A stretch of 64,000 nucleotides of DNA, taken from NCBI RefSeq assembly GCF_001591045.1, contig NZ_BCUA01000002.1, forward strand, positions 1-64,000, read 5' to 3'. Below the pieces are notes generated by a model. The model saw nothing but the letters and a program-made list of their open reading frames with translations. It was not told the origin of the DNA and did not search any database. Source of the DNA: Sphingopyxis granuli NBRC 100800. Lineage in GTDB: Bacteria; Pseudomonadota; Alphaproteobacteria; Sphingomonadales; Sphingomonadaceae. Position numbers and translations under genes: made by a program. Of the stretch, positions 8,526 through 18,465 are shown piece after piece. Within the stretch, counting starts at the first letter, position 1. Every line of letters begins with the position of its first letter.

Positions 8526-10342
8526 GCCGCGGCTCCTCCATCGGCGATCCAATTGTCTATTCTTTCCTCGAGCAGCGGCAGCGGCAGCGGACCGGCGCCG
8601 AGCGCGACATCGTGGAAGCGGCGAAGGTCGAAGCGGTCGCCGAGCTTTTCGCGCGCCCGCGCGCGCAGCGCGACGATCGTCTGCATGCCGATGTAATAGG
8701 CGGTCGCCTGACCGGGCAGGACGATATAGCGGTCGATCTCGCGCTGGTTGTCGTAATGGCTCGACGGCATGTTCGCATCGAGCCACGCGACCGCCTGCTC
8801 GCGGGTCCATCGCATCGCATGGATTCCGGTGTCGACGACGAGGCGGCAGGCGCGCATCAGCGACAGCGAAAGGCGGCCGAAATCCGAATAGGGATCGGCA
8901 TAGAGCCCCATTTCCTTGGGCAGCAGTTCCGAATAGAGGCCCCAGCCCTCGCTGAACGCCGCGATGCTGGCGAAACGGCGGAATTTCGGAATCCCCTCCA
9001 TCTCGTGCGCGATGCAGGTTTCGATATGATGGCCGGGGATCGCCTCGTGATAGAGCGTCGCGGCCAGCTGGTAGCGCGGCTGCGCCTGCATGTCGGCGAG
9101 ATTGATGTAGAAGATGCCGGGCGCCGAGCCGTCCTGCGGCGGGTTGCGATAATGCGCCTTGGGCGCCGACTTCTCGCGCCACGCCTCGATCGCGCGCACC
9201 TCGACCGGCGCTTTCGGCAGATGGCCGAACAATTCGCCCTGCCGCGCGCGAATCTCGTCGAGCAGCGCATTGGCCTCGGCCAGATAGGCGGCGCGGCCGG
9301 CATCGCTGTCGGGGTGATAGAAGCGCGGGTCGGTGCGCATGAAGGCGAAGAAGGCCTGAAGATCGCCGTCGAAACCCGTCCGCCGCATGATCGCGCGCAT
9401 CGCATCGTGGATCGCCGCCACCTCGCGCAATCCGAGCGCGTGTACCTCGGCCGCCTTTCGCGGCAGCGTGGTATAGGATTCGAGCTGCGCCCCGTAATAG
9501 GCCTCGCCGTCGGGAAGCTTCCACACGCCGTCGACGCCGTCGGCCTGCGCCTCGGCCGCGCGCAGGTGCGCGACCAGCGCTCCATAGCCGGCGGCGAAGC
9601 CCCCCGTCAGCGCCGCGGTGCCGCGCGCGAGAAGGTCGGCGCGATCGGCATCGGAAAGGTCGGCGGCGGCGAGCTTGGTCTTGAAGTCGGCGAGGATCGG
9701 GCTGTCGCCCTCTCCCTCGAACGGCGCCCCCTTCAGCAGATTGACGCAAGGTTCGATCACCAGCCCATAAACGAAGCGCGGCGGCCGGATGCCGCGCGCC
9801 TCCTGCGCCCGAAGCCGCGCGACCGCCTGCGCCATCAGCGGTTCGACGCCGGCCAGCCGCTTGATATAGGCCTCCGCATCGACGCGGGTGGCGATCGGAT
9901 GGCTGTTGGTGAGCGTGCTCGGCACGCGCGTGTGCACGCCGCCCATCTGGGTCATCACATAATCATGATGCCGCCATTTGAAATCGCGCAGCGCGCGTTC
10001 GGACTGGAGCGCGAACATGCGATGGCTGAGCCGGGCCTGCGGCGACAGTTTCGCGACGTCGAACCCCTGCAATTCGGCATGATCGCGCTCGCGCAGCCGG
10101 TAGTCCTCCAGCTCGCGCGCCTCGCTGATGTCGTCCCACTTGTCCTGGTCGCGGCGGATGCCGAGCGCCGACTGGCGCGTCGGGCTGCGATCGAGCGAGC
10201 GCTGGAAGATGCGTTCGAAAAAGGCGTCGAGCCGCGCGTCCTCTCCGGTCTCGATCGCAAACGCCGGCGGCGCGATCAGCGCGGCCCCCGCAAGCGCCGC
10301 CGATCCGATGAAATGGCGTCGGTCGATGCTGCCGTTGCTCAT
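8522..10342 (-). CDS. DUF885 family exported protein (copy 1)
   Basis: This 606-residue DUF885 protein is exported. A twin-arginine signal is seen at DRRHFIGSAALAGAALI, cleaved near AFA. The family is an M32-like helical metallopeptidase fold, and the candidate zinc motif HEAIPGHHIE lies in the C-terminal third, followed by the YSELLPKEMGLY and REQAVAWLDANMP segments. It is homologous along its whole length to the next gene. DUF885 proteins are assumed to be periplasmic peptidases or related hydrolases; no reaction is established for this one. Start ATG overlaps the stop of copy 2; stop overlaps the M1-like start, so translation is coupled. Confidence 0.9.
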   Translation of the reverse strand: MSNGSIDRRHFIGSAALAGAALIAPPAFAIETGEDARLDAFFERIFQRSLDRSPTRQSALGIRRDQDKWDDISEARELEDYRLRERDHAELQGFDVAKLSPQARLSHRMFALQSERALRDFKWRHHDYVMTQMGGVHTRVPSTLTNSHPIATRVDAEAYIKRLAGVEPLMAQAVARLRAQEARGIRPPRFVYGLVIEPCVNLLKGAPFEGEGDSPILADFKTKLAAADLSDADRADLLARGTAALTGGFAAGYGALVAHLRAAEAQADGVDGVWKLPDGEAYYGAQLESYTTLPRKAAEVHALGLREVAAIHDAMRAIMRRTGFDGDLQAFFAFMRTDPRFYHPDSDAGRAAYLAEANALLDEIRARQGELFGHLPKAPVEVRAIEAWREKSAPKAHYRNPPQDGSAPGIFYINLADMQAQPRYQLAATLYHEAIPGHHIETCIAHEMEGIPKFRRFASIAAFSEGWGLYSELLPKEMGLYADPYSDFGRLSLSLMRACRLVVDTGIHAMRWTREQAVAWLDANMPSSHYDNQREIDRYIVLPGQATAYYIGMQTIVALRARAREKLGDRFDLRRFHDVALGAGPLPLPLLEERIDNWIADGGAAA

Positions 10343-12150
10343 GCGGTTCCTCCCCCCTTGGCTATCCAGGCGTCGATATGGGCTTCGAGCAGCGGCAACG
10401 GCAGCGGGCCGCTGCCGAGCACGCCGTCGTTGAAACGGCGGAGGTCGAACCGGTCGCCGAGCCGGGCCCGCGCGCGGTCGCGCAGCTCGACGAGCTTGAG
10501 CTTCCCCATTTCATAGGCGCAGGCCTGGCCCGGGGTGACGATATAGCGCTGGATCGCGGTGACATTGTCGGCGTGGTTCGCCGGGGTGTTCTGGTCCAGC
10601 CAGGCGACCGCCCGCTCCCGGCTCCAGCGCAGCGCATGGACGCCGGTGTCGGTGACGAGGCGCCCCGCGCGCATCAATTCCATCGAGAGCCGGCCGAATT
10701 CCTGCCACGGATCGTCGTAAAGCCCCATCTCGACCGGCAGCTGTTCGGCGAACAGCGCCCAGCCCTCGCTGAACGCGGTATAGCCGCCGAAGGCCCGGAA
10801 TCGGGGCAGGCCGGTCAGCGCCCGCGTCACCGCCTTTTCAAGATGATGGCCCGGCACCCCTTCGTGATAGGAGAGCGCCGACAGTTCGTAGATCGGCAGA
10901 TTCCGCATGTCGCGCGTGTTGACATAGAGGATGCCGGGGCGCGTGCCGTCGGCCGAAGGCGCGAAATAGCCGGCGGTGCCGGCCGACGCTTCGAGCCAGG
11001 GTTCGACCGGCTTCACCACCACCTCCGCGCTCGGCACATGGTTGGTGAGTTCGCCGAGCCGCGCGGTCACCGCCGCGATCTTCGCGCGCATCGCGTCGAG
11101 ATAGGCCGCCTTCCCCTGCGGCGTATCCGGATAATAGAAGCGCGGATCGGTGCGCACATGCTCGAACAACTCGGCGAGCGTGCCCGAAAAACCCGCGCGC
11201 TTCGCCACGGCCCGCATCTCGGCATGGAGCCGCGCGGTCTCTTCGAGCCCGATCCGGTGCACCTCCGCCGGCGACAGGGACAGCGTCGTGTTCCACCGCA
11301 GTTGAGCCGCATAATAGGCATCGCCGTCGGGCAGCCGCCAGACGCCGTCGTTGCAGCCTTCCCCGCAGGGGATGCTGCGCAGGCAGGCGATCAGGTGGCG
11401 GAAACCCGGACCGAATCCTTCCAGCAAGCCAGCCTCGGCTGCGCGCAGCAACCCCGACTTTTCGGCATCGGACAGCGCCAGCTTCGCGATCTTGCCGCGG
11501 AAATCGGCCAGCATCGGGCTGTCGGGCGCCCCGGGCTGAAACGGCGCGCCGCTGATCAGCTTCTCGCAATTGCCGATGACGAGCGGGATGGAAAAGGCGG
11601 GAGGGGCGACGCCGTTCGCCGCCTGCCGTTCCAGACCCGCGACGACGGCCGCCAGATAGGGGGCCACGGCGTGCAGCCGCGCGACATACGCCTCGGCATC
11701 GGCGCGATCCGCGATCGCATGGTTGTTGATCAGCGTCTGCGGAATGTCGCGCTGCGGCCCGCGCATCTGGCACACCGGATAGTGATGGCCGCGCCAGCGA
11801 TGGCGCTCGATCGCCTCTTCGGCATCATAAGCGAAAAGATCGTAGCTGAGCCGAGCCTGCGGCGTCAGCGCGCGGCGATCGAAGCGGCGAAGCGCGGCGA
11901 GATCGCCCCGCGCCAGCCGGACATCCTCGTCCGCGCGGCGCTGGCTAACGTCGGGCCACCCCGCCTGCCCGCCCTTGACGCCCATCGCCGATTGCGCGGA
12001 CGGGCTGCGGGCGAGATCGCGCTGGAACACCGATTCGAAAAAGGCGTTCAGCCGCGCATCCTCGTCTCCGCCGGCCGCCCAGGCCGGCGCCGCCGCAACG
12101 AGCGCGCCGGCGGCGAGCAATTCGCGCCGGCTGAGGCAAGCCCCCGTCAC
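10339..12150 (-). CDS. DUF885 family exported protein (copy 2)
   Basis: This 603-residue DUF885 protein is a tandem paralogue of the gene downstream. The signal sequence LSRRELLAAGALVAAAPAWA has the twin-arginine form. The candidate metal motif is HEGVPGHHLEKAV, and the C-terminus (RERAVAWLDQNTP, MGKLKLVELRDRARARLGD) parallels copy 1. I chose the GTG at 12150 because it overlaps the upstream stop by 4 bases (GTGA) and sits directly before the signal peptide; no ATG is in place. The paired copies suggest different substrate ranges in one peptide-degrading operon. Confidence 0.87.
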   Translation of the reverse strand: MTGACLSRRELLAAGALVAAAPAWAAGGDEDARLNAFFESVFQRDLARSPSAQSAMGVKGGQAGWPDVSQRRADEDVRLARGDLAALRRFDRRALTPQARLSYDLFAYDAEEAIERHRWRGHHYPVCQMRGPQRDIPQTLINNHAIADRADAEAYVARLHAVAPYLAAVVAGLERQAANGVAPPAFSIPLVIGNCEKLISGAPFQPGAPDSPMLADFRGKIAKLALSDAEKSGLLRAAEAGLLEGFGPGFRHLIACLRSIPCGEGCNDGVWRLPDGDAYYAAQLRWNTTLSLSPAEVHRIGLEETARLHAEMRAVAKRAGFSGTLAELFEHVRTDPRFYYPDTPQGKAAYLDAMRAKIAAVTARLGELTNHVPSAEVVVKPVEPWLEASAGTAGYFAPSADGTRPGILYVNTRDMRNLPIYELSALSYHEGVPGHHLEKAVTRALTGLPRFRAFGGYTAFSEGWALFAEQLPVEMGLYDDPWQEFGRLSMELMRAGRLVTDTGVHALRWSRERAVAWLDQNTPANHADNVTAIQRYIVTPGQACAYEMGKLKLVELRDRARARLGDRFDLRRFNDGVLGSGPLPLPLLEAHIDAWIAKGGGTA

Positions 12151-14072
12151 CGGCCGATCGGAAAATCGCCCAACGGGGAGATTTCCGCCTCTTTCCCCGG
12201 CGCATTCTTCACATGCGCGTCGAGGAATTCGAGGATGGCGCGATAGGCGGCGATCTGGTTCGCCTTCTTGCGAAAGCCATGCCCCTCGTCGGGAAAGACG
12301 ATATAGTCGACGGGCACGCCGTTCGCCTTGACCTTTGCGACGATGTCCTCGGATTCGACCGGCAGCACCCGCGGGTCGTTCGCCCCCTGGAGCACGAGCA
12401 GCGGTTTGCGGATCGCGTCCGCGTGGAACACCGGCGAAATCCTGCGCAGATAGTCCGCATCCTTTTCGGGATCGCCGACCTCGGTAAACAGCAGCCGGCG
12501 CAGGTCCTCCCACCAGCTCGGCGTGTTGGCGAGCAGGCGCGGCCAGTTCGACACGCCATAGATGTCGACCCCCGCGGCGAAGGCATCGGGCCGGAAAGCC
12601 AGCCCGGCCAGCGTCATATAGCCGCCGTAGCTCTGGCCCTGGATCGCGATCTTGTCGGGATCGACGAAGCCGGTGTCGACGAGCATCCGCTTCGCCGCGA
12701 CCACGTCGTCAAGGTCGGCGTCGCCGTGGCGGCGGTCGTCGAGGTGATAGAAGGTGCGGCCCGACCCGCTGCTGCCGCGATTGTTGATCTCGAACACCAC
12801 ATAGCCGTGGTTGGCGAGATATTGCGGCAAGGGGCGATAGCCGACGCGGCTTTCGTCGCCGGGGCCGCCGTGGACATGGATCACCGCGGGCCGCCGTTCG
12901 CCGGCGCGCGCATCCTTCGGCACATAGAGGATGCCCGGCACCGCCAGCCCGTCATAGGATGCAAAGCGCACGACCTTTCCGGGCACGAGGTCTTCGGGTG
13001 CGACGCCGGGGGCACGCGCGTCGAGCAAGGGCGTGCGCCTGCCGCTGGAGAGATCGAGAAGCGATATCTCCCCCGGCGTCGAGCCGTTCGAGGCGCTGAT
13101 CAGCGCCTTTCGGGCATGGTTGGCGAGCAGCAGCGCGGTGCTCGCATCGGGCGTCCCGACGTCGAGCGTGATCGGACGGAAATCGCGCGCATCGAACAGG
13201 TAGGGGCGCGAGCGCGCATCCTCGTTGACCGAGACGATCAGCGTCCGCCCGTCGCGCGACAGCGCCGCGCCCTCGACGTCCCAGTCGGGCTTGAAGACGG
13301 TGACGCGCTCGCCGGTCGCCAGGTCCCGCCGCACCAGAAAGGCAAATTCGCCGCCATCGTCGGTGGTGTAGAAAAGCTGCGCGCCCTCGCTTGCAAAGAC
13401 CTGCGGCTCGCAGGCCACCGGTTGGCCCTCGGGGGTGAGCTGGATCAGCTTCGCGGCGGTCCGGTCATAGACATAGCAATGCCGCGTCGCATTATCGACG
13501 ATCCGGCTGAGCGCGACATAGCGCCGGTCGGGGCTGACCGCGCGCACCTGATAGGCCTTGTCGTTCTCGAACAGCCGGGTCTTTTCATAACCGTCGGCCT
13601 GAATCTCGTAGAGGTCGAAGAAGCGCGGGTCGCGTTCGTTCGTCTGGACGAAGAAGGAGCGGCCATCGTGCGCCCAGTCGACGAAGCGGGCGACGTGCCG
13701 GTCGCCGGGCGTCACGTCGCGCGCCGTTCCGTCGCGTTCGCGGACATAGATATGCGCGAGTTCGTTGCCGCCCTGATCGCTCGAGAAAAGAACGCGCTCG
13801 TCGTGCGGGAAATAGCCGATCGCGCGGATCGTTTCGCCGGTCGACCGGGTCAGCGGCACCGCCTTCCCGCCCGCCGACGGCATGACGTAGATATTGGCGA
13901 TGCCGGTGCGGTTGCTGGTGAAGATCAGCTTGCTGTCATCGGGCGACCAGGACAGGCCGCCGATCGAATCGGAGTCCATCAACTGCTCGATCGTGTAGCG
14001 CTTCGGGCCGTCGTCCGCGAAAGCCGGAACGGCGAGGCAGGCGAGCGCGATGCCGAGCAGATATCTGGTCAT
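12147..14072 (-). CDS. S9 family prolyl oligopeptidase, exported
   Basis: This 641-residue serine peptidase has an N-terminal beta-propeller and a C-terminal alpha/beta hydrolase domain. The signal peptide is MTRYLLGIALACLAVPAFA. Propeller blades show TolB/WD40-like repeats (LSWSPDDSKLIFTSNRTG, IRAIGYFPHDERVLFSSD). The catalytic Ser481 lies in GQSYGGYMTL, the Asp in VLQGANDPRV, the His in FPDEGHGFRKK; the oxyanion segment is VHGGPGDE. It would cleave oligopeptides in the periplasm. It is the first gene of the five-gene operon. A hairpin at 14101-14125 separates it from the TonB receptor upstream, so it may be transcribed by read-through or from its own promoter. Confidence 0.94.
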   Translation of the reverse strand: MTRYLLGIALACLAVPAFADDGPKRYTIEQLMDSDSIGGLSWSPDDSKLIFTSNRTGIANIYVMPSAGGKAVPLTRSTGETIRAIGYFPHDERVLFSSDQGGNELAHIYVRERDGTARDVTPGDRHVARFVDWAHDGRSFFVQTNERDPRFFDLYEIQADGYEKTRLFENDKAYQVRAVSPDRRYVALSRIVDNATRHCYVYDRTAAKLIQLTPEGQPVACEPQVFASEGAQLFYTTDDGGEFAFLVRRDLATGERVTVFKPDWDVEGAALSRDGRTLIVSVNEDARSRPYLFDARDFRPITLDVGTPDASTALLLANHARKALISASNGSTPGEISLLDLSSGRRTPLLDARAPGVAPEDLVPGKVVRFASYDGLAVPGILYVPKDARAGERRPAVIHVHGGPGDESRVGYRPLPQYLANHGYVVFEINNRGSSGSGRTFYHLDDRRHGDADLDDVVAAKRMLVDTGFVDPDKIAIQGQSYGGYMTLAGLAFRPDAFAAGVDIYGVSNWPRLLANTPSWWEDLRRLLFTEVGDPEKDADYLRRISPVFHADAIRKPLLVLQGANDPRVLPVESEDIVAKVKANGVPVDYIVFPDEGHGFRKKANQIAAYRAILEFLDAHVKNAPGKEAEISPLGDFPIGR

Positions 14073-14100
14073 GTTCGTTCCCTGGAATCGGCGAAGAACG

Positions 14101-14125
14101 GGGGCGGGACAAACGGTCCCGCCCC
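14101..14125 (-). terminator. Hairpin after the STN/TonB receptor gene
   Basis: A perfect 10-bp stem (GGGGCGGGAC / GTCCCGCCCC) with a 5-base loop begins 12 bases after the receptor stop and ends 29 bases before the S9 peptidase start. No clear T-run follows. It is a probable terminator or attenuator that would make expression of the peptidase operon lower than, or separate from, that of the receptor. Confidence 0.6.
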
Positions 14126-14136
14126 GGCTCCTCCCA

Positions 14137-17100
14137 TCAGAAGTTGGCCGTCGCACGCAGCGTGTAGGTCCGCCCGATCGGGTCGTAGACGCCGAACTGG
14201 CGCGATACCTCGCCGGCAAAGGGAACCGCCTGATCGAACAGGTTCCGCACGCCGAACTGCAGGCGGAAATTGTCGTTGATGCGAGCCCCGAGCGTCGCAT
14301 TGACGATCGTCGAAGACGGATAATAGAGGATCGGAGTATCCTCGATCGTCGCGGTATGGTCGGCGATCGTCTTCTGCGACCAGACGACCTGGAAATCGAG
14401 GTCGAACGGATCGAAACCATAGCCGATGCGGCCGTTGATCCGCCATTTGGGCGTGCCCACCGTGCCCTTCACGTCGATGATCGGCGAACCCGACGAGACC
14501 TGCGTCGTGAATTTGGTGACGCGGAAGGCGCTGAGGCCCAGCCGCAGCGCGCCCGGCTCACCGCCCGACGCGATGTTCGGCACCCCGATGCGATAGTCGA
14601 GCTGGCCGAGGATGCCCGCGAACTTCTGCGACGAGGTATTGTAATAGGATTCGGCGTAGCCGTTGGCGATATCGCCCGCGATCCGCGCCGCCCCCGGCTG
14701 CGCCGCCGCTTCCGCCGCGGTCAGGCGGCTGAAGGCGTTGCACGCGTCCTCGTTCGGATAATTGGGGCTGTCGTAGCAGGCCGCCTGCGCGGTCACGAGC
14801 GTGAAGCGGCTGATCGCGTCATGAAGATCGATATTGTTGTAATCGACCGCGAAACGAAGGCCGGGCACTGCCTGCGGCTGATAGACCATGCCGATCGACC
14901 AGCTGTTCGCCCGCTCGTTCCGAAGATCGAGATTGCCCGACACGATCCCCGCCGGCGACGCACCGCTGGTCGTCGGGTTGAAGGCGTTGGGAGCCGGGCC
15001 GCCGACCGCGGCAAGCGCGGCGGTGCAATTGGCGAGGCGCACGGTGGGATTCGGTCCCGAATTGACGCGGCTCGCCGCGCAGACGTCGGCCGCGTTGCGC
15101 AGCACGCTCGCCCCCGGCAGGGCGAGTTCGACGATCGAAGGCGCCCGGATCGCGCGGGTATAGACACCGCGGAAGGTCAGCCCCTCGATGAAGCTCGGCT
15201 GCAAACGGCCGCCTGCCGACCAGGTGAGGTCGCCGCCCGCCGTCGAGTGATCGACGTAGCGCAGCGCGCCTTCGAACTGGAGCGCGCGAACGAGCGGCAG
15301 GCCCATCTCTTCGTCGATCAGCGGAACGATCGTCTCGCCATAGACTTCGTCGGTATTGAAGCTGAACGGCGGCGTTTCGGCAAAGGCGGCCGATCCGCCG
15401 AGCAGGCTGATGCCGCCCTTCAATATGGCGTCGGGCACGAAGCTGCCATATTCGCGGCGATGCTCGTAGCCGATGTTGAAGGCGATCGGGTCGGCGATCC
15501 CGAACGGCAGGCGGCCGTCGAGGTTGGCGGTGATCGTCTGCAGCGAGTTGATGCTGATGCCGACGCCGCGATCGACGACATATTCGGCGGCTTCGTCGGA
15601 GAATCGATTTTCGCCGAAGATATTGAGCGGAACGCAGCTTCCGCCCGACCGGCAGACCGGAGCGCCGGGCGTGCCGACGACGTCGATCGCCTGCAGGAAG
15701 CGCGTCAGATTGACCTGATTGAATTCGGATTCGTTGCGGCTGCGACCGTAGTTGTACGAAAGATCCCAGTTCCACTTTTCGCCGCTGACGTCGAAATCGC
15801 CGCGGAAGCCGGCGACGATCCGATAGACGTCGAGCTTGGTGCGTCCGGGCGCCCGATCGGCGATGTCGTTCATGTTGCGGTTGAGCTTGAAGTTCGTGAC
15901 GCCGTTGGCGACGAGGATGTCGCGCGCCTGGGCGCTGAGGAACGGGTTGTCGATGCTCATCGTCAACACCGGCCCGCCCAGGATGTTCGGCGCCGCGAAC
16001 TGGAACAGGTCGCTGAGCTTGGTGCCGCTGGTGTGCGCGTAGGACCCTTCAACGAAGAAGGTAACGTTGTCGGTCAGGTCGTAATGACCGGTCGCATTGA
16101 ACAGATACCGCTCGTTCGGCGTCAGCAGGCTGAAATGCTTCGCGGGATCGAGCCCGTCGCCGCCGTCGCGCATGATCGCATAGGGACCCGAACTCGACCC
16201 GAAGAAGCTGGCGCCGAGGTTGAACGGAACGAGATCGCCGTTCGGACCGAATTGCAGCGGATTGCCCGCAGCGTCGCGAATATAGCTGCCCGTTCCCGGC
16301 GCGATGTCGCCGGCCAGATAGGGCAGCCCGCCCTCGGTCAGCGCGGCGTAGCGCAGATCGCCCACGACGAGCTGCGCGGGAATGCCGTCGGTGCGATCGA
16401 CATTGCCCGACGGGCTGAGGTAGCGGAACTTGTACCGCGAGGCGAGGACCATGCCTTCCTGGCGCACATATTCGGCGCCGAGGACGATGTTGCCGCGGCC
16501 GCCCGCGAAATTCTTGCCGAACAGCGCGCGCACCGCCTGGTTCGCGGCGTCGCCGCGGTCGCTGAGGCTTGCCTGCCCGGTCAGTTCCAGCCCGTCGTAA
16601 TTGTCCTTGAGGATGATGTTCACGGTGCCCGCGATCGCATCCGAGCCATAGACCGGCGCCCCGCCGATCGCGACCGTTTCGATCCGGTCGATCAGGCCGA
16701 CGGGAATCAGGTTGAGGTCGACCTGCGACCCCGGCGAGGTCGCCGCGCCGCTGCCCGACACGGTGTTCGACGACACGAAGCGCCGGCCGTTGACCAGCGT
16801 CAGCGTGCGCTGCGAGCCGAGGCCGAGGAAATTGGAATAGCTCTGCGCGACGCCGAGATTGGCCTGCGCGGCCCCGATCTGGCTGTTCGCGGCGGGCGCG
16901 AAGCCCGGCGTATCCTGCAGCGCTTCGATCGCGTTGGTATAGGCGCGCTTTTCGATCTGTTCGCGATCGGTCACGGTCGCCGATTGCAGCGTATCGAAAC
17001 CCGCGCGCTTGATGCGCGATCCGGTCACGATGATGTCCTCGCCCACCAGTTCGGTCCCGGGTTCGGCCGCGGCCCGGCCGGCGCGGCGGATCACCACCAC

Positions 17101-17406
17101 CCCGTCGCGATTCTGGAAGACCTCGACCCCCTTGCCCGCGAGCATGCGGCGCAGCGCCTCGACCGGCGTATAGCTGCCGTCGATACCGTTGGTCCGAACC
17201 CCCGCCAGATCGGAGTCGGGTATCATCACCTGCACGCCCGACTGGACGGCGAGCCGCTGCACCGCCGTCGCGGCGTCGCCGGACGGGATGGCATAGCGCT
17301 GCCGTTCCTGTGCCGCGGCGGGCGCCGTCCAGCATATCGCCGCAGCCACGCCGGCCATCAGCACCGCATGTGTATGGATTCGGTCCGGTGTCCCCCAGAT
17401 CATCAT
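14137..17406 (-). CDS. TonB-dependent receptor with N-terminal STN signalling domain (FecA-like)
   Basis: This 1089-residue outer-membrane receptor is energised by TonB. A signal peptide ends near APAAAQ. It is followed by a secretin/TonB N-terminal (STN) domain with FNQ-like features (YAIPSGDAATAVQRLAVQSG ... GSYTPVEALRRMLAGKGV), the domain that contacts FecR-type anti-sigma factors. A plug domain follows (GEDIIVTGSRIKRAGF, LVNGRRFVSS, IGGAPVYGSDAIAGTVNI), then a large barrel ending in an aromatic residue (RTYTLRATANF). I chose the ATG at 17406, behind GGGAGGG. The gene lies downstream of a FecR and an ECF sigma gene, so it should both import a ligand and trigger its own transcription. The peptidase operon downstream suggests a peptide-like ligand. 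Confidence 0.95.
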   Translation of the reverse strand: MMIWGTPDRIHTHAVLMAGVAAAICWTAPAAAQERQRYAIPSGDAATAVQRLAVQSGVQVMIPDSDLAGVRTNGIDGSYTPVEALRRMLAGKGVEVFQNRDGVVVIRRAGRAAAEPGTELVGEDIIVTGSRIKRAGFDTLQSATVTDREQIEKRAYTNAIEALQDTPGFAPAANSQIGAAQANLGVAQSYSNFLGLGSQRTLTLVNGRRFVSSNTVSGSGAATSPGSQVDLNLIPVGLIDRIETVAIGGAPVYGSDAIAGTVNIILKDNYDGLELTGQASLSDRGDAANQAVRALFGKNFAGGRGNIVLGAEYVRQEGMVLASRYKFRYLSPSGNVDRTDGIPAQLVVGDLRYAALTEGGLPYLAGDIAPGTGSYIRDAAGNPLQFGPNGDLVPFNLGASFFGSSSGPYAIMRDGGDGLDPAKHFSLLTPNERYLFNATGHYDLTDNVTFFVEGSYAHTSGTKLSDLFQFAAPNILGGPVLTMSIDNPFLSAQARDILVANGVTNFKLNRNMNDIADRAPGRTKLDVYRIVAGFRGDFDVSGEKWNWDLSYNYGRSRNESEFNQVNLTRFLQAIDVVGTPGAPVCRSGGSCVPLNIFGENRFSDEAAEYVVDRGVGISINSLQTITANLDGRLPFGIADPIAFNIGYEHRREYGSFVPDAILKGGISLLGGSAAFAETPPFSFNTDEVYGETIVPLIDEEMGLPLVRALQFEGALRYVDHSTAGGDLTWSAGGRLQPSFIEGLTFRGVYTRAIRAPSIVELALPGASVLRNAADVCAASRVNSGPNPTVRLANCTAALAAVGGPAPNAFNPTTSGASPAGIVSGNLDLRNERANSWSIGMVYQPQAVPGLRFAVDYNNIDLHDAISRFTLVTAQAACYDSPNYPNEDACNAFSRLTAAEAAAQPGAARIAGDIANGYAESYYNTSSQKFAGILGQLDYRIGVPNIASGGEPGALRLGLSAFRVTKFTTQVSSGSPIIDVKGTVGTPKWRINGRIGYGFDPFDLDFQVVWSQKTIADHTATIEDTPILYYPSSTIVNATLGARINDNFRLQFGVRNLFDQAVPFAGEVSRQFGVYDPIGRTYTLRATANF

Positions 17407-17481
17407 TCTGCCCTCCCTAATGCCCCGAAGCAAAGTGACGCTTCCAAAGGCGAACGAGGGACGGCACGCGGAAATCCGCTA

Positions 17482-18465
17482 TCAGTGCGAAGGAGAATTC
17501 TGCTGGCGCACCAGCACCAGCTCGTTGCCGCGGCGAATCACCTCGCCATTGAAGGCGCTGGCGGCGGCACCGGCAAAGGCCCGCGCGTCCCCCAGCTTGA
17601 AAACGCCCATGAATTCGGCCCGCGCCAGCGTCGGGTCGTCGATCGTCACGCGCAGGTCGGAATAGCGGTTGACCTCCGCCGCCGCGTCGCCGAGCTGCTG
17701 CCCGTTGAAGACGAGAAGCCCCTTGCGCCAGGCGATGCGCCGTTCGACATCGGCGGCGTCGAGCACCTCCTTGCGCGGGCCGGTGGCGGCGGCGACGAAC
17801 TGTTCGTTGCGGCGGATATAGCGCGGCGCGGCCGACCCGCTCGCCGTGCCTCCGACCGCGACGACGCCTTCTTCCACCGTCACCTCGACCCCGCCCGTGC
17901 CGATCCCGACGACGAATTCGGTGCCGACCGCACGGACGTCCAGCCCCTCGGCACGGACCACGAACGGCCGCTTGCTGTTGTGGGCGACCTCGAACGACGC
18001 CTCGCCGCGCCGCAGGATCACCTGCCGGACCTTGTCGTCGTAGCGGATCTGCACCGCGGAATCGCCATTGAGGGTGACGGTGGAGCCGTCTTCGAGCACC
18101 ATGTGGCGAACCTCGCTGCGCCCCGTCTCGACGCGGCCGGCGAGATGGTCGTAGGCGGTAGCGCCGCCGAGCACCACGAGCGCGAGCGAAGCCGCCATGG
18201 CGAAGGGCCGCCAGTTCCGCGCCCGCGCGGGCGGCACGGCGCGGCGTGCGCCGCCCTCCAGCGCCACCGCCCGGTCGATGTCGAGCCACAGCGCCTGCGC
18301 GCGCACATAGGCGCCAAGATGGCGGCTGTCCGCCGTCAGCCAGGCATCGAGTTCCCGCTGTTCCCGGTCGTCGAGCGCACGCTCGGCCGACCGCACCGCC
18401 CAGGCGGCCGCCCGGGCGTCGATGTCAGCCCCATTTCCAGAACCTGCGCTCACGCCTTCTTCCAT
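17482..18465 (-). CDS. FecR family anti-sigma/sigma regulator
   Basis: This 327-residue inner-membrane regulator pairs with the ECF sigma factor. The N-terminal cytoplasmic domain contains the DUF4880-like segment RAAAWAVRSAERALDDREQRELDAW. A single transmembrane helix lies at FAMAASLALVVLGGATAY (about residues 89-106). The periplasmic FecR domain follows (RSEVRHMVLEDGSTVTLNGDS, GEASFEVAHNSKRPFVVRAEG), then an STN-like tail (AADVERRIAWRKGLLVFNGQ). It should carry the signal from the receptor to the sigma factor. The ATG at 18465 overlaps the sigma gene by 41 bases; a GTG 12 bases later is an alternative start. Confidence 0.93.
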   Translation of the reverse strand: MEEGVSAGSGNGADIDARAAAWAVRSAERALDDREQRELDAWLTADSRHLGAYVRAQALWLDIDRAVALEGGARRAVPPARARNWRPFAMAASLALVVLGGATAYDHLAGRVETGRSEVRHMVLEDGSTVTLNGDSAVQIRYDDKVRQVILRRGEASFEVAHNSKRPFVVRAEGLDVRAVGTEFVVGIGTGGVEVTVEEGVVAVGGTASGSAAPRYIRRNEQFVAAATGPRKEVLDAADVERRIAWRKGLLVFNGQQLGDAAAEVNRYSDLRVTIDDPTLARAEFMGVFKLGDARAFAGAAASAFNGEVIRRGNELVLVRQQNSPSH

